Assembly (NCBI RefSeq): GCF_029626035.1
Contig: NZ_JARUBE010000003.1
Span: forward strand, 2,356,001-2,420,000
DNA from: Micromonospora sp. WMMD980
GTDB taxonomy: Bacteria > Actinomycetota > Actinomycetes > Mycobacteriales > Micromonosporaceae
Reading direction: 5' to 3'
DNA: 64,000 nt
The notes below the pieces were generated by a model, which did not search any database, was not told the DNA's origin, and saw only the letters and a program-made list of their open reading frames with translations. Both the position numbers and the translations under genes were made by a program. Of this stretch, positions 1-8,387 are shown in pieces. Position 1 is the first letter of the stretch; each line of letters starts with the position of its first letter.

Positions 1-26
1 CGCCCGGGCGGGTGTCCGCCCGGGCG
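1..26 (-). terminator. Hairpin terminator candidate after the DUF3140 gene
   Basis: An inverted repeat with 11-bp perfect arms (1-11 and 16-26) and a GTGT loop lies just past the stop codon of the leftward DUF3140 gene. There is no T tract, as is usual for hairpin terminators in high-GC actinomycetes. The call rests on position and symmetry. Confidence 0.55.
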
Positions 27-39
27 GCGCAACCCCGGC

Positions 40-390
40 TCAGCGTTCCACAAGCACGTCGTGACCGAGGTCGAGCAGTGCGTGCCGCCACTCGTCGTCG
101 GCGTTGCCCCGGCCGGGCTTCTCGGCGGTCAGCTCCCGGATCCGGGTGATCGCCTCCCGCATCACCTCGACGTCCTCCGGGGTGAGGTCGACCTTGCGCT
201 TGCGCAGCACGGCGAGGATCTGCCGGCCGGGCTCGGGGAGGTCCAGGTCGGGGTCGGGGCCGAACGCCTCCTCACCCGACCCACGGGTCAGCAGCCACTG
301 CCGTAGCTGCTCGGAGGGTACGTTCACCTCGGCGTGGAAGTCGTCCCAGATCAGTTCGACCTCGGGGTCGAGTCGCGCGTCGCGTGCCAT
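40..390 (-). CDS. DUF3140 family protein
   Basis: A 116-residue acidic soluble protein. The N-terminal block (ELIWDDFHAEVNVPSEQLRQ) and the spacing to the lysine-rich middle match my recollection of the DUF3140 family, small actinobacterial proteins of unknown function. ATG at 390 is preferred over GTG at 393 because the GGAGG of the ribosome site sits only 1 nt from the GTG but 4 nt from the ATG. The start overlaps the stop of the 57-residue gene upstream (TGATG), so the two are probably translationally coupled. A hairpin follows the stop. Confidence 0.8.
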   Translation of the reverse strand: MARDARLDPEVELIWDDFHAEVNVPSEQLRQWLLTRGSGEEAFGPDPDLDLPEPGRQILAVLRKRKVDLTPEDVEVMREAITRIRELTAEKPGRGNADDEWRHALLDLGHDVLVER

Positions 391-563
391 CACGCCTCCT
401 CTCCCGGCGGCGGCCCGGACTCCTCCGGGTCGACCTCGCCGTGCGGTGCCTGCTGGGTCAGACCTTCCGGCGGCACCCGGACCCGGGACGGGTTGGCCGT
501 CGGCGCCGCCTCGATCGGTTCACCGGCCGCGGTGTCCTCCCGGGTTTCCTCGGGTTCGGTCAT
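390..563 (-). CDS. Small acidic hypothetical protein, 57 aa, coupled to DUF3140
   Basis: The product (MTEPEETREDTAAGEPIE...) is glutamate- and proline-rich and probably disordered; I do not recognise a family. The start is chosen because a strong GGAGGG lies 5-6 nt upstream of ATG 563, whereas the longer reading frame running back to 668 has no such site and crosses a terminator-like hairpin. Its TGA overlaps the ATG of the DUF3140 gene by 1 nt. It lies downstream of clpC in the same direction and might receive read-through from it. Confidence 0.6.
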   Translation of the reverse strand: MTEPEETREDTAAGEPIEAAPTANPSRVRVPPEGLTQQAPHGEVDPEESGPPPGEEA

Positions 564-592
564 GTCCGCCCTCCGATCCGTGCGCGACGGGC

Positions 593-623
593 CGGGCCGG
601 CCCGCCGAGGGTGGGCCGGCCCG
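593..623 (-). terminator. Hairpin terminator candidate after clpC
   Basis: Perfect 11-bp arms (593-603 and 613-623, CGGGCCGGCCC and its complement) with a 9-nt loop begin 2 nt past the clpC stop codon. It lies between clpC and the next leftward gene and has no T tract. Confidence 0.55.
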
Positions 624-624
624 C

Positions 625-3177
625 TCACCGGGGATGGGACGTGGTGGCGGCCGTGTATCCGCGCTCACCGGCGGACACGTCGAAGACGAGCTGGTCGTCG
701 CGGGCGTCCACGCTGACCTTCTGCCCCGGTGAGATCTCGTTCTCCAGCAGCATCCGGGACAGCCGGTTGTCGACCTCGCGCTGGATCACCCGGCGCAACG
801 GGCGGGCGCCGAACTCCGGCTGGTAGCCGTGCTCGGCGAGCCAGTCGACGCCGGCGGTGCTGATCTCCACCTGGATGTCCTGGGTGTGCAGCCGGCGGCG
901 GGTCTCCTCCAGCAGCAGGCCGGTGATCTCGCGCAGCTGCTCGGCCTCCAGACGCTGGAAGATGATGATCTCGTCGACCCGGTTGAGGAACTCGGGGCGG
1001 AAGTTCTCCTGCAACCGGCGCATCAGCCGTTCCCGCAGCTCGGCGGACTCCTGCTGGCCCGGGTCGCCGGTGGCGAAGCCGACCGTGCGCTGGGCACCGG
1101 TGATCAGCTCCGAGCCGAGGTTGCTCGTCATGATCAGGACGGTGTTCTTGAAGTTCACGGTCCGGCCCTGGCTGTCGGTGAGCCGGCCGTCGTCGAGCAC
1201 CTGGAGCAGGATGTTGAACACATCAGGGTGCGCCTTCTCGATCTCGTCCAGCAGCACCACCGCGTACGGGCGGCGGCGGACCGCCTCGGTGAGCTGGCCG
1301 GCCTCCTCGTAGCCGACGTAGCCGGGCGGGGCGCCGACCAACCGGCTGACCGTGTGCCGCTCCTGGAACTCGCTCATGTCCACCCGGACCATCCGGTCCG
1401 CCTCGCCGAACAGCGCCTCGGCCAGCGCCCGGGCCAGTTCGGTCTTGCCGACGCCGGTGGGGCCGAGGAACAGGAAGCTGCCCATCGGCCGGTTCGGGTC
1501 GGCCAACCCGGTACGCGAGCGGCGCACCGCCTCGGACACCGCGCCGACCGCGTCGTCCTGCCCGATCACCTTCTCGTGCAGGTGGCCCTCCAGGCGCAGC
1601 AGGCGGTCGCGTTCCTCCTCGGTGAGCTGGGTGACCGGGATACCGGTGGCCCGCGACACCACCTCGGCGATCTCCTTCGGCCCGACCTCGGGCACGTGGT
1701 TGGGTCCCTCGTCACCGCGGGCGCGGCGGATCTGGTCCTCCAGCTCGGCGAGCCTGTCGCGCAGCGCGGAGGCCCGCTCGTACTGCTCGTCGGAGACCGC
1801 CTGTTCCTTGTCCCGGCGCACCTCGTCGAGCTGCTGCTCCAGTTCGCGCACGTCGGAGGCGGGGGTGCGGGTGCGCAGCCGCACCCGGGCGCCGGCCTGG
1901 TCGATCAGGTCGATCGCCTTGTCCGGCAGGAACCGGTCGGTCACGTACCGGTCGGACAGCTCGCCGGCGGCGACGAGCGCCTCGTCGGTGAACCGGACCT
2001 GGTGGTGCGCCTCGTAGCGGTCGCGCAGGCCGCGCAGGATGGCGACGGTGTCCTCGACGGTCGGCTCGGGCACCAGCACCGGCTGGAACCGGCGGGCCAG
2101 CGCGGCGTCCTTCTCGATGCTGCGCCGGTACTCGTCGAGCGTGGTCGCGCCGATCACCCGCAGCTCACCACGGGCGAGCGCGGGCTTGAGCATGTTGGAC
2201 GCGTCCATCCCGCCCTCGCTGCCGGCGCCACCGGCCCCGACCAGGGTGTGGATCTCGTCCAGGAAGATGATCAGCTCGTCGCGGTGGGCGCGGATCTCGT
2301 CGATCACCTTCTTCAGGCGTTCCTCGAAGTCGCCCCGGTAGCGGGTGCCGGCGACCAGCCCGGACAGGTCGAGCTGGACGACCCGCTTGCCGATCAGCGT
2401 CTGCGGCACGTCGCCGTCGCAGATCCGCTCGGCCAACCCCTCCACGATGGCGGTCTTGCCGACGCCGGCCTCACCGATCAGCACCGGGTTGTTCTTGGTC
2501 CGTCGGGACAGGATCTCCACCGCCTGCTCGATCTCGTCGGCCCGGCCGATCACCGGGTCGATCTGGTCCATCCGGGCCAGTTCGGTGAGGTCCTGCCCGT
2601 ACTGGTCGAGGGTGGGCGTGCCCCGGTCCGGGCGCGGCCCGTTGTTCGCCGCGCCGCGCTCGGCGCTGGCCGCCTGCAACGACTCCGGTTGGATCCGCCC
2701 GGCGGCGAGCATCCGCCCGGCCGGCGACTCGGGGTTCAGCGGCAACGCCATCAGGATGTGCTCGGGTCCGATGTAGTTGGCACCCATGGCCCGGGAGAGC
2801 TGGTGCGCGTCCAGCAGCGCCCGCTTCGCCGCCGGGGTGAGCGACAGGTTCGGCGGCACCTCGCCACCGGGTGCGCCTTCGGCGCGCCCACCGAGCGCGT
2901 TGACCAGCGCGTCCGGGTCGGCGCCGGCACGGCGGACCAGGTCGCGCAGCGGCTCGCGCTGCAGCGCCGCCCAGAGCAGGTGGTCGGTGTCCAGGTCGTT
3001 GCTGTGCTTCTGGGCGGCCCGTCGGGCCGCGTCGGCGAGCATCTCCCGGGCGTCGGCGGTCATCAGGCGGGTGATGTCGACCCGGTGGGCCGGCCGGCGT
3101 CCTCCCTCGCCCCGGCCGAAGTAGCGGGCCAGGAACTCGTCCCACGGGTCGTTGCCGAAGTCACCGGGTCCCATCAT
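625..3177 (-). CDS. clpC: ClpC/ClpA-type AAA+ unfoldase (Clp protease ATP-binding subunit)
   Basis: An 850-residue Hsp100 protein predicted to unfold substrates and feed them to ClpP. Order: Clp_N repeats about 35-175, first AAA+ with Walker A GEAGVGKT (235-242) and Walker B FLDEIH, a UVR-like coiled segment about 455-485 (typical of ClpC), second AAA+ with GPTGVGKT (572-579), and a TVGF loop, the usual ClpP-docking tripeptide position. Start 3177 has GGAGG 6 nt upstream; a second ATG follows at 3174. The leading [15 protein letters not shown] segment differs from the housekeeping ClpC start, so this may be a second, stress-inducible paralog. A GTTT-N15-GGGTAG element lies upstream at 3242-3266. 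Confidence 0.93.
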   Translation of the reverse strand: MMGPGDFGNDPWDEFLARYFGRGEGGRRPAHRVDITRLMTADAREMLADAARRAAQKHSNDLDTDHLLWAALQREPLRDLVRRAGADPDALVNALGGRAEGAPGGEVPPNLSLTPAAKRALLDAHQLSRAMGANYIGPEHILMALPLNPESPAGRMLAAGRIQPESLQAASAERGAANNGPRPDRGTPTLDQYGQDLTELARMDQIDPVIGRADEIEQAVEILSRRTKNNPVLIGEAGVGKTAIVEGLAERICDGDVPQTLIGKRVVQLDLSGLVAGTRYRGDFEERLKKVIDEIRAHRDELIIFLDEIHTLVGAGGAGSEGGMDASNMLKPALARGELRVIGATTLDEYRRSIEKDAALARRFQPVLVPEPTVEDTVAILRGLRDRYEAHHQVRFTDEALVAAGELSDRYVTDRFLPDKAIDLIDQAGARVRLRTRTPASDVRELEQQLDEVRRDKEQAVSDEQYERASALRDRLAELEDQIRRARGDEGPNHVPEVGPKEIAEVVSRATGIPVTQLTEEERDRLLRLEGHLHEKVIGQDDAVGAVSEAVRRSRTGLADPNRPMGSFLFLGPTGVGKTELARALAEALFGEADRMVRVDMSEFQERHTVSRLVGAPPGYVGYEEAGQLTEAVRRRPYAVVLLDEIEKAHPDVFNILLQVLDDGRLTDSQGRTVNFKNTVLIMTSNLGSELITGAQRTVGFATGDPGQQESAELRERLMRRLQENFRPEFLNRVDEIIIFQRLEAEQLREITGLLLEETRRRLHTQDIQVEISTAGVDWLAEHGYQPEFGARPLRRVIQREVDNRLSRMLLENEISPGQKVSVDARDDQLVFDVSAGERGYTAATTSHPR

Positions 3178-3241
3178 CTTCGTCCTCCGCAGTCGGTCGG
3201 CACGACCGGGACGCGACACGGCGCGGCGCGGTCGGCGGTGG

Positions 3242-3266
3242 CTACCCGGCGGGGTGCGCGACAAAC
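3242..3266 (-). promoter_or_regulatory. SigB/SigF-type promoter candidate for clpC
   Basis: On the minus strand GTTT (3266-3263), 15 nt, then GGGTAG (3247-3242). This resembles the actinobacterial SigB/SigF pattern GTTT/GNNT-N14-16-GGGTA. Transcription would begin near 3235, giving a leader of about 58 nt. Found by eye; the GTTT lies in the short gap that also serves the divergent gene at 3292. Confidence 0.5.
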
Positions 3267-3291
3267 GCGACACCGGTGGCAGGCTGGGGGC

Positions 3292-3669
3292 ATGGAGAGC
3301 AGAGCGCTGCTGGTGGTCGACGGCGCGAACGTGGTGGGGTCACGGCCGGACGGCTGGTGGCGGGACCGGGCCGGCGCCGCGGTCCGGCTGCGCGACGCGC
3401 TGGCCGCGCTGGCCGGCGCCGGCGTGCCACCGGAGCTGCCACCGCCGGTGCAGGTGGTGCTGGTGGTGGAGGGGGCGGCCCGGCAGGTGGCGCCGGTGCC
3501 CGACGTCGACGTGGTGTCCGCGGCCGGGTCCGGCGACGACACGGTGGTCGAGCTGGTCGCCGCCGCGCCGGACCGGCGGCGGGTGGTGGTCACCGCCGAC
3601 CGGGAGCTGCGGGCCCGGGTGACGGCGCTGGGCGCGGAGGTACGCGGGCCTCGCTGGTTGGGCCGCTGA
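3292..3669 (+). CDS. PIN/NYN-like small protein, possible nuclease
   Basis: A 125-residue protein opening with LLVVDGANVVGSRPDGWW. The hydrophobic strand followed by D-G-A-N, then GSGDDTVVE and a later TADREL, gives the spaced acidic residues of the PIN/NYN (YacP-like) fold, which usually cleaves RNA. Family assignment is by motif only; substrate unknown. ATG 3292 is chosen because similarity to the fold begins at once; the reading frame is open far upstream only because it runs antisense to clpC. There is no clear ribosome site, so it may be leaderless. Divergent from clpC. Confidence 0.65.
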   Translation: MESRALLVVDGANVVGSRPDGWWRDRAGAAVRLRDALAALAGAGVPPELPPPVQVVLVVEGAARQVAPVPDVDVVSAAGSGDDTVVELVAAAPDRRRVVVTADRELRARVTALGAEVRGPRWLGR

Positions 3670-3792
3670 CCGGCGTCCCGTCGGCGGGACCGGCTCGCTC
3701 GCCGGTGGGATCGCCGCACCCGCCCGGTCGGGTCTTCGCGCACGTCAGCGGCGTAACCGGACACTCGGGCAGGAACGACGCGAGGGTGGATG

Positions 3793-3821
3793 TTCGCCCA
3801 CCCGTCGGGATGGGATGTAAT
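3793..3821 (+). promoter_or_regulatory. Possible housekeeping promoter of the FtsK cassette
   Basis: TTCGCC (3793-3798), 17 nt, TGTAAT (3816-3821), ending 30 nt before the GTG of the first cassette gene. A short inverted repeat (GGGTGG...CCACCC) overlaps the -35 side. Weak match, supported mainly by position. Confidence 0.35.
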
Positions 3822-3851
3822 GGAGATCTCCCCTGCCCCCCGGAGGTCCCC

Positions 3852-4112
3852 GTGGCGAGCGTCGCCGAGCTGAAGGCCGCCATCGATGTCGCTCTCCAGC
3901 AGATCGGCGACGGCCAGACAGCGGTGCAGGCGGCCGGCGAGAAGCTGGCCGAGGCGCAGCAGACGCTCGCCGGCGCGCTGGAGGGCAGCGGCCACGAGAC
4001 GGTCGAGGCCGCGCAGGCCTCGCTGACCCAGGCCAGCCAGGAGCTGGAGGAGTGCCTCGCCGCGACACTGGTGGCGGTGGAGCAGGCACAGCTCTACGTC
4101 GCGACGCTCTGA
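3852..4112 (+). CDS. Small helical protein, first gene of the FtsK cassette
   Basis: An 86-residue protein rich in A, E and Q with heptad-like spacing throughout, predicted to be one helical hairpin. It is about the size of a WXG100/ESAT-6-like protein but has no W-x-G, so that relationship is only a guess. GTG 3852 is preceded by GGAGG at 5 nt. It starts a run of four co-directional genes with gaps or overlaps of 10 nt or less that includes an FtsK/SpoIIIE ATPase. It could be a partner or substrate of that ATPase. Confidence 0.7.
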   Translation: MASVAELKAAIDVALQQIGDGQTAVQAAGEKLAEAQQTLAGALEGSGHETVEAAQASLTQASQELEECLAATLVAVEQAQLYVATL

Positions 4113-4122
4113 GGGGCCGGCC

Positions 4123-5001
4123 GTGTCCATCGTCGAGGACATCGGCGCGCAGGTCCGCGCCGCCGCCGAGGAGCTGCCGCTGGCGCAGCTCGCCGCCGCG
4201 CTGGAGAAGCTCGGCCAGGCCGAGGAACGACTGCGCTGGGTGCGCCAGGAGTCGGCCGATCCGATGGGCGTGCCGGAGCTGACCTCGGCGACCGAGCACG
4301 CCGAGACCGCCGGCTACGCGCTGCGGGTGGCGCAGGAGCAGCTCACCGCGTACCTGGCCGCGATCGGGCTGGCCGCCGACGGCGCGCCCACCGCCCCACC
4401 GGGCGAGCGCCGGCCGCGGCACGACGCGCCGCGTGGCGCCGAGCCGCCCGCGCCGGGCCCGGCCGCCGAGCCGGACGAGCCGCCCGCGGTGCGGCGCTGG
4501 TGGGCGGTCCGGGTAGCGGAGCTGACCGGCGGGCGGGAGGGCGCGCCGGACCAGCCGGACGAGCGGGTCACGGACTCCCGCGAGCTGCTGCGCCGGGTGG
4601 TGGTCGGGATCCGCTCCGGCGACCGGGACCGGCTGCACGCCGAGCTGCGCCGGGCCCACGCCGACGTCGGGCTGGGGATGGCCGCGATCGCCCCGCCGAT
4701 GCTGCGCGACCTGGCCGGTGAGCTGCTCGGCCATCCACCCCGCGCGGACGACCTGACCCGACTGCGCCGCGAGCTGGACGGACGGGTCCGCGACCTGCTG
4801 CCCGGGTTGCCGGCGCCGGTGCTGGACACGCTGCTCACCCGGGTCTGCCGGATGCCCCCGCCGCGCCGCGACGACGGGCCGGAGCAGCCGCACGCCGCCG
4901 ACCCGGCGGTCACCGCCGGGGTGCTCGCCGGCGTGCTGCTCGACCGGCTCGGCCGGGACCTGCCGAAGGACACCGAGGAACGGGAGCCGTCGCGTGGCTG
5001 A
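4123..5001 (+). CDS. Hypothetical protein of the FtsK cassette, 292 aa
   Basis: Unrecognised family. Residues 1-85 are helical and resemble the preceding small protein in composition (LAQLAAALEKLGQAEERL). Residues about 90-125 are a proline- and acid-rich linker. The rest (about 130-285) is a helical domain with no membrane segment. GTG 4123 follows the previous stop by 10 nt with GAGGGG upstream. Its end overlaps the start of the FtsK-like gene by 8 nt (GTGGCTGA), so the two are co-translated. Likely an adaptor between the ATPase and the small protein, by context only. Confidence 0.68.
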   Translation: MSIVEDIGAQVRAAAEELPLAQLAAALEKLGQAEERLRWVRQESADPMGVPELTSATEHAETAGYALRVAQEQLTAYLAAIGLAADGAPTAPPGERRPRHDAPRGAEPPAPGPAAEPDEPPAVRRWWAVRVAELTGGREGAPDQPDERVTDSRELLRRVVVGIRSGDRDRLHAELRRAHADVGLGMAAIAPPMLRDLAGELLGHPPRADDLTRLRRELDGRVRDLLPGLPAPVLDTLLTRVCRMPPPRRDDGPEQPHAADPAVTAGVLAGVLLDRLGRDLPKDTEEREPSRG

Positions 5002-7666
5002 CGTCCGCGCCCAACTGGTCACGCGTGTGCGGGGGATGCTCTCCGAGGCGCTGGGGGCCACCCGTACCCGACTGGCCGCCGCCGACGCCGAGCTGGTCGC
5101 CGGCCGGGAGCGGCTGGACCGCACCCGCCGCGCCGCCGCGGCGGTGCCGGCCCGGGTCGGCGCGGCGCGCGACCGGCGGCTCGCCGAGATCGACGCCCGA
5201 CACACCGCCCGCCTCGCCGAGCTGGCGCGGCGGGCCGCGGACGCGGCGCGGCGGGAGGCGCCGGGCGCGGCGTCCGAGCCCTGGGACCGCTGGCAGGCGA
5301 CGCCCGCCGGTCGGGCCGAGCCACCGGGCGCGGTCCGGATCGGCACGGTACGCATCGCCGGCGCCGAACCGGTGCCGGCGCTGGTGCCGCTCCTCGACGC
5401 CGGGCACGCGCACCTGGCCGGCGGCGACCGGGACGGCCTGGCCTCGGTGGTGCCCGCGCTGCTGCTGCGCTCGGTCGGGCGGGCCGACCCGGGCGCGGTG
5501 CGGGTGTACGGCTACGACCCGGAGCACCTGGGCGGCGGGCTGGCCGGATTCGCGCCGCTCGGCACCGCCGGCCTGCTCACCTTCGTCGGCCCGGGCGGCC
5601 TGGGCCGGCTGCTCGACGACCTGGTGGAGCAGATCCGCCGGATCAACGCCACGGTGCTGGCCGGCGAGTACGCGTCGCTGCGCGAGCTGGCCGCCGCGAC
5701 CGGGCGCCGGCCCGAGCCGTGGCGGGTCGCGGTGCTGCTCGGCGGCGACGAGCTGTCCCGGCACGAACGCGGCCAGCTCGACCGGGTGGTCCGCACCGGT
5801 GCGGCCTGCGGCGTGCACCTGGTGGTCCGCGGCATCGACCTGCCCGACGACCGGACCGTCACCCGGATCGTGGTCGAGGAGGACGACGCCCGGATCGCCG
5901 GGCTGCCGGTGGTGCTCGACGACCCGCCGCCGGCGGCCCTGGTCACCGAGACCTGCCGCGCGGTCGCCTCCCGGGTGGCCGCCGGGCCGCCGCCGACGCC
6001 CTTCACCGACCTGCTCCCCCCGCCCGACGAGTACTGGCGGGAGGACTCGGCGCACGGCCTCAGCGCCCCGATCGGCGAGGGCCCACACGGGCGGCCGGTG
6101 CTGCTCACGCTCGGCGACTACCCGCCGCACGCGTTGATCGGCGGCCCGTCCGGCACCGGCAAGACCAACCTCATCTTCGCCTGGATCGGCGCGCTCGCCG
6201 CCCGCTACTCCCCCGCCGAGCTGGAGTTCTATCTGCTCGACTTCAAGGAGGGGGTGTCCTTCGCCCGGTTCGCCAAGGGTCGGCGCGACCCGAGCTGGCT
6301 GCCGCACATGCGCCTGGTCGGGATCAACGTCAACACCGACCGCGAGTTCGGCCTGGCCCTGCTGAGGTTCCTCGCCGAGGAGCTGCGCCGGCGGGCCGAC
6401 GCGGCGAAGAAGCACGAGGTCACCAAGCTGGCCGAGCTGCGCGCGGTGGACCCGGCCGGGCACTGGCCGCGCATCGTCGCGGTGGTCGACGAGTTCCAGG
6501 CGCTGCTCGCCGGCCGGGACGTGGTCGCCCGGGAGGCCGCCGACCTGCTGGAGGACCTGGCCCGCCGGGGCCGTTCGCAGGGCATCCACCTGGTGCTCGC
6601 CTCCCAGGACGTGCGCGGCATCGAGGCCCTGTGGGGCCGGCCCGCCCTGGTCGCCCAGTTCACCCTGCGGATCGCGCTGCCCAAGGCGCTGCGCATCCTG
6701 GCCGAACGCAACGACGCCGCGCAGTCGCTGCCGCGCCACCACGCCGTGGTCAACGCCGAGTCCGGTCTGGCCGAGGGGAACGAGGTGGCTCGCATCCCGT
6801 CGGCCAGCGACTGGGAGACCTGGAGCGAGTTGCAGCACCGGCTGTGGCGGATGCGGCCGCAGGACGCCGCGCCGGCCCGGCTCTTCGACGGCGACGCGAT
6901 CCCCCGGCTGGCCGACGCGCCGGACTTCCGCGCCCTGACCGCCCCCGAGCAGGGTGTGCCGCGCAACCCGGTGGCCCTGCTCGGCGAGATCATCGACGTG
7001 CAGTCCCGCTCCGCGTCGATGCGGCTGCCCCGGGCGCCCGGGCGGAATCTGGCGGTGCTGGGCACCCGGGTGGACGAGGCGTGCGCGGTGCTCGACGCCG
7101 CCGCCCGCTCGCTGGCCCGCCAGTACGCCCCGGGCGCCGCCCGGTTCTCCATCGCCTGTCTCGACCCGGACGCCGACCCCGCGGCCCGCGCGCTCTACGA
7201 GGACCTGCCCGGTGACGCCTCCTGGTACGACGAGGAGACGGTGCCCGAGCTGATGGCCGAGGTGGGCGACGGGCTGGCCGCGCCGGGCACCCCGCGTACG
7301 CCGCACTTCCTGCTGCTCTACGCGGTGGACGCGGCGGCCGGCGCGCTGACCGGCAAGGCGGGCACCCGCACCGGGTTGGAGCAGTTGCGCCGGATCCTGC
7401 ACGACGGGCCGGAGCGGCGCACACACGTGCTGGCCTGGTGGCGGGGGGTGGCCCGGATGCGGGCCGACCTCGGTGGGGCCGGCGCCCGCACGGATCAGAT
7501 CGGGGCCTGGGTGGCGCTCGACGTGCAGGGCGGTGAGCTGAGCGCGTCGCTCTACCCGGGCAGCGGCGGGCCGGACTGGTATCCCCGGCCGTGGCGCGGT
7601 CTCTACTTCGACCGCGCGGTGCACCGCACCGGCCAGGTGATCATCCCTTATGGTCCGTCCCGATGA
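4994..7666 (+). CDS. FtsK/SpoIIIE-type ATPase with three tandem modules
   Basis: An 890-residue protein. Residues 1-90 are a long coiled coil. The middle module has Walker A GGPSGTGKT (383-391), LLDFKEG, and Walker B VAVVDEF (about 496-501) followed by a GRSQGIHLVLASQ sensor region, all typical of FtsK/SpoIIIE/EccC motors. By my reading, residues 110-330 (HLAGGD in the P-loop position, then RVAVLLGGDEL) and residues about 665-880 (NLAVLGTR in the P-loop position) are degenerate copies of the same fold, giving inactive-active-inactive. EccC proteins of type VII secretion also carry three modules, but the classical active one is the first. No transmembrane segment is visible. The stop overlaps the next start (ATGA). 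Confidence 0.85.
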   Translation: MADVRAQLVTRVRGMLSEALGATRTRLAAADAELVAGRERLDRTRRAAAAVPARVGAARDRRLAEIDARHTARLAELARRAADAARREAPGAASEPWDRWQATPAGRAEPPGAVRIGTVRIAGAEPVPALVPLLDAGHAHLAGGDRDGLASVVPALLLRSVGRADPGAVRVYGYDPEHLGGGLAGFAPLGTAGLLTFVGPGGLGRLLDDLVEQIRRINATVLAGEYASLRELAAATGRRPEPWRVAVLLGGDELSRHERGQLDRVVRTGAACGVHLVVRGIDLPDDRTVTRIVVEEDDARIAGLPVVLDDPPPAALVTETCRAVASRVAAGPPPTPFTDLLPPPDEYWREDSAHGLSAPIGEGPHGRPVLLTLGDYPPHALIGGPSGTGKTNLIFAWIGALAARYSPAELEFYLLDFKEGVSFARFAKGRRDPSWLPHMRLVGINVNTDREFGLALLRFLAEELRRRADAAKKHEVTKLAELRAVDPAGHWPRIVAVVDEFQALLAGRDVVAREAADLLEDLARRGRSQGIHLVLASQDVRGIEALWGRPALVAQFTLRIALPKALRILAERNDAAQSLPRHHAVVNAESGLAEGNEVARIPSASDWETWSELQHRLWRMRPQDAAPARLFDGDAIPRLADAPDFRALTAPEQGVPRNPVALLGEIIDVQSRSASMRLPRAPGRNLAVLGTRVDEACAVLDAAARSLARQYAPGAARFSIACLDPDADPAARALYEDLPGDASWYDEETVPELMAEVGDGLAAPGTPRTPHFLLLYAVDAAAGALTGKAGTRTGLEQLRRILHDGPERRTHVLAWWRGVARMRADLGGAGARTDQIGAWVALDVQGGELSASLYPGSGGPDWYPRPWRGLYFDRAVHRTGQVIIPYGPSR

Positions 7667-8334
7667 ACGAACCGGTCTCCAGTGAGACGTACCACGTCCA
7701 GATCCGCCGCCTCGCCGAGCTGACCGCCCGGGTGTCCGCGCAGCGGTCCGAGGCGCACACCTGGCACGCCCAGCAGGTGGCCGCCGCCGAGCGGGCCGTG
7801 GCCGAGGCGGCCGAGCAGGTACGACGCGCCGAGGCGGAGGTGGGCGAGGCGCAGCGGATGGTGGAGCGGGTGGACGGCGAGGTCACCCACCTGTGGGCGC
7901 AGCTGCGGGCCCGGCTCGGCGGCGGCCCCCGACGCCTCGGCGACCCGCCGGGCCCGGTGCGCGGCGCCGCGGGCGACCCGGTGCCGTTGCTGCACGGGGT
8001 ACGCGAGCTGCTGGAGCGCACCGGGCAGCCGGGCGAGCTCCCCGGCTCGGTGAACCCGCTGCTGGTCGCGTGCGGGGTGGGCGGCGCACTGGTGGCGTAT
8101 CTGCTGGGGATCGGCGCGCGGGCGTTGGGGACCGGCTCGGGCGGCGACCTGGCGGTCGGCCTGCCGGTGCTGGCGCTGGTGATCACGCTGCTCGGGCCGC
8201 TGGTCGGGTTGGCGCCGGCCCGGCTGCTGGCCGATCGTCGGCACGCGGTGCTGACCCCGCGCCCGATGATCCTGGTGGCGGCCAGCGGCCTGGCGACGAC
8301 CCTGCTCCTGCTGGCGGTCACCTACACCCGCTGA
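7663..8334 (+). CDS. Coiled-coil membrane protein of the FtsK cassette
   Basis: A 223-residue protein. Residues 1-85 form a coiled coil rich in A, E, R and Q. A glycine/proline linker follows, then three hydrophobic stretches near 130-150, 160-182 and 200-220 that look like membrane spans. ATG 7663 overlaps the stop of the ATPase gene as ATGA. As the only membrane protein in the cassette it could anchor the soluble ATPase at the membrane. No family recognised. A bidirectional hairpin follows. Confidence 0.75.
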   Translation: MNEPVSSETYHVQIRRLAELTARVSAQRSEAHTWHAQQVAAAERAVAEAAEQVRRAEAEVGEAQRMVERVDGEVTHLWAQLRARLGGGPRRLGDPPGPVRGAAGDPVPLLHGVRELLERTGQPGELPGSVNPLLVACGVGGALVAYLLGIGARALGTGSGGDLAVGLPVLALVITLLGPLVGLAPARLLADRRHAVLTPRPMILVAASGLATTLLLLAVTYTR

Positions 8335-8351
8335 CCCGCGCGTCCCGCGCG

Positions 8352-8375
8352 CCGGCCCCGACCTGTTGGGGCCGG
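8352..8375. terminator. Bidirectional hairpin terminator candidate
   Basis: CCGGCCCC (8352-8359) and GGGGCCGG (8368-8375) with an 8-nt loop lie between the converging FtsK cassette and the JmjC gene. Confidence 0.55.
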
Positions 8376-8387
8376 GGCGCGGACGGG

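Noticed and set aside
829..3669. A 946-codon open frame antisense to clpC running into the PIN-like gene
   Set aside because: It is a shadow of GC-rich third positions; only its last 125 codons (from 3292) form a real gene.
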